From Pseudoglutamicibacter cumminsii (GTDB lineage: Bacteria > Actinomycetota > Actinomycetes > Actinomycetales > Micrococcaceae), in contig NZ_QFWG01000003.1 of assembly GCF_003143995.1 (NCBI RefSeq), positions 112,457 to 176,456 on the forward strand: 64,000 nt of DNA, given 5' to 3'. Shown piece after piece: positions 27,016 through 34,856 of this stretch. The notes beneath the pieces are model-generated. The model worked only from the letters and a program-made list of their open reading frames with translations, was not told where the DNA came from and searched no databases. Positions within the stretch are counted from its first letter, which is position 1. Every line of letters begins with the position of its first letter. The position numbers and the translations under genes are program-made.

Positions 27016-27966
27016 ATGATGAACCGCACCTATCTGGGATCCCGCGTGATCGGTCTCGGCCACTTTCAGCCTGAAAAAGTCCTCACCAATCACGACCTCG
27101 AAAAACTCGTCGAAACCAACGACGAATGGATCCAGGCCCGCACCGGCATCAAAGAGCGCCGCATGGTCGGGGAGAACGACACCGTCGTAACCATGGCCGT
27201 CGAAGCCGCCCGCATGGCACTCAAAGACGCCGACGTTGACTCAGTAGACCTCATCGTCGTCGCGTCCACGACCTCCCAGAACCGCACCCCGAACGTCGCA
27301 TCCCGCGTCGCGGAAGCCCTCGGGATGGAACGCCCAGGTGTCCTCGACATCAACACGGCGTGCTCGGGCTTCGAATACGCCGTCGCAGTAGCCGACCAGT
27401 TTGTCTCTTCCGGCGTATCCGAACGTGCGCTCGTGATCGGTTCCGAAGCGCTCACGAACTTCACCGACTACACCGACCGCACCACATGCGTCCTAACCGC
27501 CGACGGCGCGGGAGCTTTCGTGCTCGAACGCACCGAAGAACCCGAAATCAGCCCAGTTGCATGGGGGTCAATTCCGGAGCTCGGCGACGCCGTTGTGATC
27601 GGGGGCGAGCCGGAATACTTCAGCCAGAACGGTCGCAACGTCATGCGTTGGGCACTCACGGGTGCCGTCAAAGAAGCTCAACGCGTCCTCGAAACAGCAG
27701 GACTCACGATCGAGGACATCGACGTGCTTGCCTTCCACCAGGCCAACCTGCGCATCATCGAACCGCTAGCAAAGGGGCTCGGCGCAACCGATCAGATCGT
27801 GATCAAGGACGTCGTGGAGTCCGGAAACACCTCCGCGGCATCCGTTCCGCTTGGCCTCTCCAAGGCATGGCACGCGGGCGAACTTCCACGCGGCGGCCGC
27901 ACTCTGCTCTTCGGTTTCGGCGGCGGCTTCACCTTCGCCGGTCAGGTCATCAAACTGCCAGCCTAG
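27016..27966 (+). CDS. fabH: Beta-ketoacyl-ACP synthase III family protein
   Basis: A FabH-type condensing enzyme (thiolase fold) that starts fatty-acid chains by joining acyl-CoA to malonyl-ACP. The Cys-His-Asn triad is visible in DINTACSGFEYAVAV, DVLAFHQANLRIIEPLAKGLG and ESGNTSAASVPLGLSKA. The N-terminus has the usual VIGLGHFQPEKVLTNHDLEKLVETNDEWIQARTGIKERR. It stands outside a fab operon, so it may be a second paralogue with a special primer; that cannot be decided here. Start ATG 27016 or 27019; a GTG lies at 27007. Three tandem 11-bp copies cover its stop codon. Confidence 0.92.
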   Translation: MMNRTYLGSRVIGLGHFQPEKVLTNHDLEKLVETNDEWIQARTGIKERRMVGENDTVVTMAVEAARMALKDADVDSVDLIVVASTTSQNRTPNVASRVAEALGMERPGVLDINTACSGFEYAVAVADQFVSSGVSERALVIGSEALTNFTDYTDRTTCVLTADGAGAFVLERTEEPEISPVAWGSIPELGDAVVIGGEPEYFSQNGRNVMRWALTGAVKEAQRVLETAGLTIEDIDVLAFHQANLRIIEPLAKGLGATDQIVIKDVVESGNTSAASVPLGLSKAWHAGELPRGGRTLLFGFGGGFTFAGQVIKLPA

Positions 27967-27993
27967 AGGTTGCCTAGAAGCTGCCTAGAGACT
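27961..27993 (+). repeat. Three 11-bp tandem repeats at the fabH stop, giving TAG in all three frames
   Basis: Units GCCTAGAGGTT (27961), GCCTAGAAGCT (27972) and GCCTAGAGACT (27983) share GCCTAGA. The first includes the last Ala codon and the stop TAG at 27964. The next TAGs are at 27975 and 27986, and since the period is 11 each lies in a different reading frame. Confidence 0.85.
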
Positions 27994-28031
27994 GCAGTCG
28001 CGCTCGCAACTGAGTGCAGAGTTAGAACATC

Positions 28032-28075
28032 AAACTGGGGCGTTTCTTCCTCAAAAGGGGGGAGCGCCCCAGTTT
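28032..28075 (+). terminator. Terminator after fabH
   Basis: AAACTGGGGCG (28032-28042) pairs with CGCCCCAGTTT (28065-28075). A T-run follows (AGTTTTTAAA), the best classical U-tract in this part of the window. Confidence 0.9.
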
Positions 28076-28187
28076 TTAAACCGGAATAGCTACATCGCCA
28101 AAAGCTTTATGACGCAAAAGTTTCGAACATCACCGTGGCGATGTGACACACGCCGCATTAAATCCGTGTATGATGTGGTGACCGTCA

Positions 28188-28209
28188 CAACCGAATGACC
28201 GTTCGGTTG
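28188..28209. promoter_or_regulatory. TetR-type palindromic operator upstream of the MHS symporter
   Basis: CAACCGAA (28188-28195), six bases, then TTCGGTTG (28202-28209): a perfect 8-bp dyad. It partly overlaps a second dyad GTGAC-C-GTCAC (28178-28188). A -10-like TATGAT lies at 28169-28174. The ATG of the symporter is 60 bp downstream. Dyads with an ACCGAA/TTCGGT core are common TetR-family sites; no tetR gene is within the window. A hairpin CAGGCCC...GGGCCTG (28223-28248) lies in the leader. Confidence 0.6.
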
Positions 28210-28269
28210 GCAACAACAAAGTCAGGCCCTGCCTCATCACGGGGCCTGCTGTGGCCAAAGAAGGACATC

Positions 28270-29673
28270 ATGACCACATCAACCGCACCTACGGCACATC
28301 TCGATGCCAAAACAAAGCGCAAGGAAGAGCGTCGCGTCCTTGCCGGTACCCTCGTCGGCACCTCGATTGAGTGGTACGACTTCTTCATCTACGCGCAGGC
28401 GGCATCGCTCGTCTTCGCGAACCTCTACTTCAACCCGCTCGCCAAGGATGCGCCGGGCCTCGCGCAGGTCATCTCGCTCGCGACGATCGGTATTTCCTTC
28501 CTCTTCCGCCCACTCGGCGCGATCGTAGCCGGTCACCTCGGTGACAAGCTCGGCCGTAAGAAGATGCTCGTGTTGACGCTCATGATGATGGGCTTCGCGA
28601 CCGCAGCGATCGGCCTGGTGCCAACCTACGAAACCATCGGTGTCGCAGCGCCACTCTTGCTGATGCTTCTCCGCGTCCTCCAGGGTTTCTCCGCCGGTGG
28701 TGAGTGGGGTGGCGCAGCCCTCATGGCTGTTGAGCACGCACCAAAGGGCCGCCGCTCGCTCTTCGGCGCATACCCTCAGATCGGTGTGCCGATCGGCATG
28801 ATCCTTGCAACCGGTGTGATCTTCATGCTCCAGCAGATCCTTGGCATGGAGGCCTTCCTCGCATGGGGCTGGCGCATCACCTTCCTGATCTCGATCGTTC
28901 TCGTGATCGTCGGTTACCTGATCCGCATGGCGGTCTCCGAGTCGCCAGTCTTCGAAGAGCTTCAGGAGCGCCGCGCTGAGTCCTCCGCTCCGCTGGGCAA
29001 GCTCATGAAGCACAACAAGCGCGAGGTCTTCCTCTCCGCGTTCATCTTCATTGCTAACAACGCAATCGGTTACCTGCTCATCGCGTTCTTCATCGGCTTC
29101 CTCGCTAAGCGCGAAGTTGATCCACTGCCACTCGGCCCGGTCCTCGGCGCAACCGTGATCGGCTCGTTCGGCTGGTTGACGTTCACCTTCCTCGGCGGCT
29201 GGCTCGGTGACAAGATCGGCCGTGTCCGCACCTTCCAGCTCGGCTATGCTCTGCTCGCTGTGTGGGCTATCCCGATGTGGATGATGATCAAGCAGGTCAA
29301 GACCGTTGATGATCTGTGGATGTACGTTGTTGCGGTTCTGATCATGACCGTCGGCCTCGGCTTGTCCTACGGCCCTCAGGCGGCCCTGTACGCAGAGATG
29401 TTCCCGTCCTCGGTTCGCTACTCCGGCGTTTCGATCGGTTACGCACTCGGTACCGTCCTGGGTGGTGCTTTCGCACCGATGATCTCGCAGATGATCCTCA
29501 ACCGTACGGGCGAACCGAACATGATCGGTGTCTACATGATCATCGTTTCGGTCATCTCCTTCATCGCTGTCACGATGGTCAAGGACCGCCCTGGCCGTGA
29601 CCTCCACGTACAGGATGCTCTGGCGATGCGTGAAGAGACCCGCCGCACGACGACGCGCAGCTTCCGTGACTGA
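28270..29673 (+). CDS. MFS transporter, MHS (metabolite:H+ symporter) family
   Basis: A 467-residue proton symporter of the MHS family (relatives: ProP, ShiA, KgtP). Diagnostic segments: GTSIEWYDFFIYAQAASLVF in helix 1, SFLFRPLGAIVAGHLGDKLGRKKMLVLTLMMMG (motif A), LLRVLQGFSAGGEWGGAALMAVEHAPKGRRSLFGA in helices 4-5, GWLGDKIGRVRTFQ, and PSSVRYSGVSIGYALGTVLGGAFAP. The ATG at 28270 has AAGGA 4 bp upstream and was preferred to a start 25 codons earlier. The substrate (dicarboxylate, shikimate, betaine) cannot be read. The operator in front suggests induction by a ligand. Confidence 0.92.
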   Translation: MTTSTAPTAHLDAKTKRKEERRVLAGTLVGTSIEWYDFFIYAQAASLVFANLYFNPLAKDAPGLAQVISLATIGISFLFRPLGAIVAGHLGDKLGRKKMLVLTLMMMGFATAAIGLVPTYETIGVAAPLLLMLLRVLQGFSAGGEWGGAALMAVEHAPKGRRSLFGAYPQIGVPIGMILATGVIFMLQQILGMEAFLAWGWRITFLISIVLVIVGYLIRMAVSESPVFEELQERRAESSAPLGKLMKHNKREVFLSAFIFIANNAIGYLLIAFFIGFLAKREVDPLPLGPVLGATVIGSFGWLTFTFLGGWLGDKIGRVRTFQLGYALLAVWAIPMWMMIKQVKTVDDLWMYVVAVLIMTVGLGLSYGPQAALYAEMFPSSVRYSGVSIGYALGTVLGGAFAPMISQMILNRTGEPNMIGVYMIIVSVISFIAVTMVKDRPGRDLHVQDALAMREETRRTTTRSFRD

Positions 29674-29697
29674 TTAACTCAGTAACTCAATAAACCT

Positions 29698-29732
29698 GTG
29701 GCGCCCTGGCTGACGAACAGCCAGGGCGCCAC
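29698..29732. terminator. Terminator between MHS symporter and RND transporter genes
   Basis: A perfect 15-bp stem (GTGGCGCCCTGGCTG with 29718-29732) and 5-nt loop ACGAA, between convergent genes. Confidence 0.9.
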
Positions 29733-29750
29733 TGCGTTTAGGGTGATTCC

Positions 29751-32700
29751 TTATGCGGGAACGGCATCTTCTTCCGTCTGTTGATCGGCACGCTTGAGAC
29801 GCTTGCGTTCGCGGCGGCCCTCTACGAGCCGGTAGAGGACCGGAACCAGGATGAGCGTCAGCAGGGTCGAGGAAATCAAACCGCCGATCACAACGACCGC
29901 GAGGGGCTGCGAAATGAAGCCACCCGTGCCGCCGGTCAACCCGAACGCGGTTGGAACCATCGCGCCGATCGTGGCGAGTGCCGTCATCAAGATTGGACGG
30001 AGCCTGCGCAACGCACCCAGCTCGATCGCCTGATCCAGCGGCATCGCATCCCGTTCGCCCGCGTCACGGTGATCCGCTGCGTCGCGGTACTGGTTGATGA
30101 GGTCGATCAGAACAATCGCGTTCGTCACAACGATGCCGACCAGCATTAACATACCGATCAGCGAGGGCAGGCCCAGCGGGATCTGCGTGATCAGCAGGGC
30201 CAGCAGTGACCCGATGAACGCGAACGGAATAGAGATCAGCAGAATGAATGGCTGGATCAGCGACCGGAACGTCGCGACCATGATGATGTAGACGATCGCT
30301 ATCGCGAGCAACACAGCGATACCGAGCTGCATGAAAGCATCCGCCTGCTGAGTCGCCGCGCCACCGATTGTGGCATGCGCGCCATCGGGCAGTTCAAGCT
30401 GATCCAGCCGCTTACCTACCTCGTCCGCCACGGAACCCAAACCCGCGGCCGTAGGGGAGATCGTGACCTGCGCGATGCGGTCGGTATTCCGCGAAACCAC
30501 AACGGTTTCCTTATCCTGCTGACTCACTTTAGCGACGTCCGAAACCTTGACGTCGCCCGTAGCTGCAGGGATGGTCAGCTTCTCAAGGTCTTCGATCGAG
30601 GAGATCGTTTTACCTTCGCCGATCTTGATCGAGTAGGTCTGGAACCCGAACGTTGTGCGGCCAGCCTCAAGCGGTTCGATGGTGCCGTTGAGTAACGCCC
30701 CCACCTGCTGTGCGCTCAGCCCCTTCTCGGCGGCCTTCTTGCGGTCGACGTCAACGAGCACTGTCGGTTGGGTCGTCGTCAGGTCGTTCTTGATAGCGGT
30801 CACCTCAGGGATATCCCGCATCGTGTCAGTGACCTTCTTCGTGGCTTTAGCGAGCACCTCAGGGCTCGTGCCTTGGACCTCGATTGTGATGTCCTGGTTG
30901 AAACCACCGCCAGTTCCGGGCGCGGACACCTCAAACTCGGCCTTCTGATCCAGGCCCTTGAGCGCGCCCACCTGCTTTTCAACCGCATCGCGCGCCTCAT
31001 TGACCTTGGACGAGCCATCGACCACCACAATGAACTGAGCGGTATCGGATCCCTGCCCACCCATCATCACGGACAACTGATCCGTGCCGGAGCCAACGGT
31101 GTACTGTACGTCGCGGACTCCGTCGACCTTTTCGATCTCATCCGAGACCATGCGTGCTTGCTTTTCAGTTTTGGCCAATGAGGAACCAGTCGGCAAAGCG
31201 AGCTCGGCATCGAAGGAAGTCTCGCCCATATCGCCGAACATGTTCGTCTTGATGAACGGAGTTAGTGCGATAGATCCGGCGAGCAATGCCACGGACGCCA
31301 CGAGCGTGATCACCGGGTGCTTCTGCGTGGATCGCAGAACCGGGCGGTACGCGCGCTGAAGCGCCGGCAATTGTTCTGTCGTCTCAGCGCTGCGTCGAGC
31401 ACGCTTCTTCTTAGTGCTCTTCTTGGCGCCCTTCTCACCCGAGATGAACCAGTATGCGAGAACCGGAACGATCGTCAGCGATACCACGAGCGAGGCTAGC
31501 AACGCGATGGTCACCGTGAGCGCGAACGGACGGAACAACTCACCCGCAAGTCCCGAGACGAACGCGATCGGCGCGAACACAGCGACGGTCGTCAACGTCG
31601 ATGCGGTAATTGCTCCGGCGACTTCCTTCACCGCGTGGACGATGCTGTTGCGGCGGGATACGACCGTTCCGTCGCGCTCAACTCCATCGCCGGCGGCGCC
31701 AGTAGTGGCACCGGCGGTGTCGTTGGCGAGGTGGCGGCGAATGTTTTCGATCACAACGATTGCGTCATCAACCACGCGACCAATCGAAATCGTGAGCGCG
31801 CCGAGCGTCAGCATGTTCAGGGAATAGCCGAAGCCGAACAGACCGATGAACGTGGCCAGCAGCGACAGCGGAATCGAGATCGCGGTGACGAGTGTTGCTC
31901 TGAAAGACAGCAAGAAGATCAGGATCACCAGGACAGCGAAGACAAGACCCAGCAGCCCTTCCTTGGTGAGGTCAGAAACCGCTGACGTAATCGCCTCGGA
32001 TTGGTCGAAGATCAGAACACCCTCGGCATCCGCGTCCTTGAGTAGTTGCGGCAACGCTTCCTCGATGGCTTCGGCGACCTTCACCGTATCCGCATCCGGG
32101 GTTTTCGTGATCGAGAGCGCAAGCGAGAGCTCACCGTTGGTTCGCGTGATCGAGAAGCTTTCCTCATCAGCAAGCTCAACCTTAGCGACGTCACCCAGCA
32201 GCGAGATCTTCGGCTTCTGCGTCTGTGCCTGCCCCTGCGTCTGCCCAGGTGCCAGTTCTGGCGATTGCGGTGATGCCTGTGCGTTTGCCGCCGCATCACC
32301 GGTTGCCGCATCACCAGCACCGGGGGCTTGCGCGTTTGCCGCCGCGGCGATCGGAAGTTTACGCCACTCGTCGAGATCCTTGGGAGCGCCATTAGTCTCG
32401 GCTGGAAGAGACAGCGAGCCTTCTTCAACCGAGCCGAGTGGTACGGAGCGACCAACCTCGCTGATCGCTTTCTGCAGGTCCTGTTCGGTCAGCCCGGCAT
32501 CCTTCATCTTCTTTTCGTCCGGGGTGACTTTGACGTACTGAGAGCTCGCGCCCGTGAGCTGGGCTTGGCGGACGCCATCCAGGCGTTCAATCTCAGGAAT
32601 GACGTTGGACGTCACGCGGTCAGCGACAGCGGAGAGCGAGCCTTCCCCTGACACCGCGTAGTAAACCACGGGGAAGTCGCTGAAGGATCCGGCGAAAGAG

Positions 32701-33080
32701 GTGGGGGATACGCCATCGGGCAGAAGGTCTCGGGCGTTGGATATCGCGCGCTCAACCTGGTTGCGCGCCCTGTCCATGTTGGTCCCATAATCGAGGGACA
32801 ACTGGATTGTGGTTATGCCGGTCCGGGAGGTCGACTTAGTGGATTCGAGCCCTTCGACAGCCTGCAACGAACGCTCCAAAGGCTGTGCGACCTGTTCGTC
32901 CATGACTTGCGGGGATGCACCTGGCTGCTGCGCGGCAACCGAGATCATGGGGAACTCAACAGAGGGCATGAGCTCTTGCTTGAGCTGATTCATCGAGACG
33001 ACGCCGAAAACGCTCACGAACAGCGTGATCAAGATGATGAGTGCCCGGTTGCGTAGCGAGACTTTCGCCAAGTGATGCAT
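29751..33080 (-). CDS. RND family efflux transporter (AcrB/HAE1-like) permease
   Basis: A 1109-residue resistance-nodulation-division protein. It has the classical duplicated plan: N-terminal TM helix (LRNRALIILITLFVSVFGVVSMNQLKQELMPSVEFPMISV), a large extracytoplasmic porter loop, TM helices 2-6 with the proton-relay block (SLNMLTLGALTISIGRVVDDAIVVIENIRRHL), then a second copy with LLVGIVVTNAIVLIDLINQYR-like helices. Unusual is a low-complexity Ala/Gln/Gly/Pro insertion (about 45 residues, encoded at 32205-32355) in the first porter loop. No membrane-fusion or outer-membrane partner is adjacent, as expected in a Gram-positive. Start ATG 33080, with AAGGA upstream. Substrate unknown. Confidence 0.92.
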   Translation of the reverse strand: MHHLAKVSLRNRALIILITLFVSVFGVVSMNQLKQELMPSVEFPMISVAAQQPGASPQVMDEQVAQPLERSLQAVEGLESTKSTSRTGITTIQLSLDYGTNMDRARNQVERAISNARDLLPDGVSPTSFAGSFSDFPVVYYAVSGEGSLSAVADRVTSNVIPEIERLDGVRQAQLTGASSQYVKVTPDEKKMKDAGLTEQDLQKAISEVGRSVPLGSVEEGSLSLPAETNGAPKDLDEWRKLPIAAAANAQAPGAGDAATGDAAANAQASPQSPELAPGQTQGQAQTQKPKISLLGDVAKVELADEESFSITRTNGELSLALSITKTPDADTVKVAEAIEEALPQLLKDADAEGVLIFDQSEAITSAVSDLTKEGLLGLVFAVLVILIFLLSFRATLVTAISIPLSLLATFIGLFGFGYSLNMLTLGALTISIGRVVDDAIVVIENIRRHLANDTAGATTGAAGDGVERDGTVVSRRNSIVHAVKEVAGAITASTLTTVAVFAPIAFVSGLAGELFRPFALTVTIALLASLVVSLTIVPVLAYWFISGEKGAKKSTKKKRARRSAETTEQLPALQRAYRPVLRSTQKHPVITLVASVALLAGSIALTPFIKTNMFGDMGETSFDAELALPTGSSLAKTEKQARMVSDEIEKVDGVRDVQYTVGSGTDQLSVMMGGQGSDTAQFIVVVDGSSKVNEARDAVEKQVGALKGLDQKAEFEVSAPGTGGGFNQDITIEVQGTSPEVLAKATKKVTDTMRDIPEVTAIKNDLTTTQPTVLVDVDRKKAAEKGLSAQQVGALLNGTIEPLEAGRTTFGFQTYSIKIGEGKTISSIEDLEKLTIPAATGDVKVSDVAKVSQQDKETVVVSRNTDRIAQVTISPTAAGLGSVADEVGKRLDQLELPDGAHATIGGAATQQADAFMQLGIAVLLAIAIVYIIMVATFRSLIQPFILLISIPFAFIGSLLALLITQIPLGLPSLIGMLMLVGIVVTNAIVLIDLINQYRDAADHRDAGERDAMPLDQAIELGALRRLRPILMTALATIGAMVPTAFGLTGGTGGFISQPLAVVVIGGLISSTLLTLILVPVLYRLVEGRRERKRLKRADQQTEEDAVPA

Positions 33081-33109
33081 GGAAGTCCTTGAAGTGAGGG
33101 CGAAAAAGA

Positions 33110-33148
33110 GAGGAAGGAGCCGTGACTTTATGTCACGGTTCCTTCCTC
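33110..33148 (-). terminator. Terminator after mqo
   Basis: A 17-bp stem with one G.U pair (33110-33126 with 33132-33148) and loop TTTAT. On the minus strand CTCTTTTTCG follows, giving a U-tract. It separates mqo from the RND gene on the same strand. Confidence 0.9.
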
Positions 33149-33172
33149 ATCTTATGAGCTATTTCTCTGCGC

Positions 33173-33206
33173 TGAACTGTATTAGTCCAAGTGCTTCATT
33201 AGTTCA
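33173..33206 (-). repeat. 17-bp tandem repeat spanning the mqo stop codon
   Basis: On the minus strand TGAACTAATGAAGCACT (33206-33190) and TGGACTAATACAGTTCA (33189-33173) agree at 11 of 17 positions. TAA occurs in both, 17 bp apart. Confidence 0.5.
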
Positions 33207-34680
33207 GGCGCAGAACCTTGTCGGTGCGGTCCTTGACCTCGGTGTAGAGGGAAGCGTTGTTGTTGAGCTTCTGGCCCAGCGTTGGGATGAGCTCCTTGAT
33301 CTGGTCTTCCCAGCCAGCCCACTTGTCAGCGAAGCAGGTCTTGAGGAGGTTGACCATGATCGGAGCCGCGGTCGATGCGCCAGGGGACGCGCCGAGCAGG
33401 CCGGCGATGCTGCCGTCGGCCGAGGAGACAACCTCGGTACCGAATGCGAGGACTGCCTTGCCGTTCGGGCCCTTCTTCATGGTCTGAACGCGCTGGCCTG
33501 CGGTGATCATTTCCCAGTCGCCCTTCTGAGCTGCTGGGTAGTACGCGCGCATCGCTTCCATCTGCTGGTTGCGGGTCTTCGCGAGCTCGGATACGAGGTA
33601 GGTCACGAGATCGAAGTTGGACTTCGCGACGCCGAGCATCGTGCCAAGGTTGTGCACGCGAACAGAGAACGGCAGATCGAAGAACGAGCCCGACTTGAGG
33701 AACTTAGGCGAGAAGCCGCCGTAAGGGCCGAACATGAGAGACTTCTTGCCGTCCACGTAACGGGTGTCGAGGTGCGGAACGGACATCGGAGGCGCACCCA
33801 CGGATGCCTGACCGTATACCTTGGCTTCGTGGCGGGCGATGACCTCTTCGTTGGTGCAACGAAGGAATTCACCAGAGACAGGGAAACCGCCGTAGCCCTT
33901 GATCTCGTCGATGCCGGACTTCTGAAGCAGCGGCAGTGCGCCACCGCCGGCGCCAACGAACACGAACTTGGCGTTGACTTCGAGGGTCTGCTTGGAAGCC
34001 TTGTCCTTGACGGTCACGGTCCAGCCGTTGCCGGAGCGCTTGATGTTGGTGACCTTGTGGTTGTAGTAGACGTCGGTCGAGTTCTTGGCGGCCATCGCGT
34101 CGAGCAGCTGGCGGGTCAGCGAACCGAAGTTGACGTCGGTTCCGGCTTCTGAACGGGTCATCGCGACGTCGTTGTTGGTGCGTCCTTCAGCTACGAGTGG
34201 GGCCCACTCAGCGATCTGGTCGATGTCGGTGGTGTGCTGGAAGTCCTGGAAGAGGACGTTCTGCTTGAGGGTTTCGTAGCGGGTCTGCAGGTAGCGCTTG
34301 TGGTCTTGGCCGATCACGAAGGAAGCATGCGGCAGCGCATTGATGAAGGTCGATGGGTCCTTGACGATGCCCTGTTCAACGAGCCACGCGTAGAACTGGC
34401 GGGACTGCTGGAACTGTTCCGCGATGCCGAGGGCCTTGGTTGGGTCAACCGAACCATCGGCACCGGCTGGGGAGTAGTTGAGCTCGCACAGTGCGGAGTG
34501 GCCCGTGCCGGCGTTGTTCCACGGGTCGGAGGACTCGGCGCCGGCGCGGTCAAGGCTTTCGAACACGCCGATGCTCCACCCCGGTTCCACATGATTGAGG
34601 AAGGTTCCGAGCGTTGCGCTCATGATGCCGCCGCCGATCAGGGCGACGTCGAGGGAGATCTTCTGGTTGGTCGAAGACAC
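33199..34680 (-). CDS. mqo: Malate:quinone oxidoreductase
   Basis: A membrane-associated FAD enzyme that oxidises malate to oxaloacetate and reduces quinone; it runs the last TCA step in many actinobacteria. The 493-residue product has the FAD-binding start DVALIGGGIMSATLGTFLNHVEPGWSIGVFESLDRAGAESSDPWNNAGTGHSALCELNYSP, then KFVFVGAGGGALPLLQKSGIDEIKGYGGFPVSGEFL and VPHLDTRYVDGKKSLMFGPYGGFSPKFLK. Start is GTG at 34680 with GGAG 10 bp upstream. The product is of usual length and looks intact. Confidence 0.97.
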   Translation of the reverse strand: MSSTNQKISLDVALIGGGIMSATLGTFLNHVEPGWSIGVFESLDRAGAESSDPWNNAGTGHSALCELNYSPAGADGSVDPTKALGIAEQFQQSRQFYAWLVEQGIVKDPSTFINALPHASFVIGQDHKRYLQTRYETLKQNVLFQDFQHTTDIDQIAEWAPLVAEGRTNNDVAMTRSEAGTDVNFGSLTRQLLDAMAAKNSTDVYYNHKVTNIKRSGNGWTVTVKDKASKQTLEVNAKFVFVGAGGGALPLLQKSGIDEIKGYGGFPVSGEFLRCTNEEVIARHEAKVYGQASVGAPPMSVPHLDTRYVDGKKSLMFGPYGGFSPKFLKSGSFFDLPFSVRVHNLGTMLGVAKSNFDLVTYLVSELAKTRNQQMEAMRAYYPAAQKGDWEMITAGQRVQTMKKGPNGKAVLAFGTEVVSSADGSIAGLLGASPGASTAAPIMVNLLKTCFADKWAGWEDQIKELIPTLGQKLNNNASLYTEVKDRTDKVLRLN

Positions 34681-34856
34681 GGATGCAGCTCCATCTGAGA
34701 TGTTTGCGGTTAAACCTTAATAAGTCTACGTCTCACAGTACCGCTGGCGGCTGTTTAGGCGAAACCTATGGCGCCGTTTTAAGAGGGCAATGTTAGGAGT
34801 GCCACGTTAGTTCCTGTGGCTGGCCACATGTCGCGTGGTTGAGGTTACACGAGTGC

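Noticed and set aside
28279..29607. A 442-codon open frame on the minus strand
   Set aside because: It is exactly opposite the MHS symporter, has a Glu/His/Asp-rich shadow composition and no family resemblance.
33079..34152. A 357-codon open frame on the plus strand
   Set aside because: It is a shadow of mqo on the other strand; mqo is full length with all family motifs.
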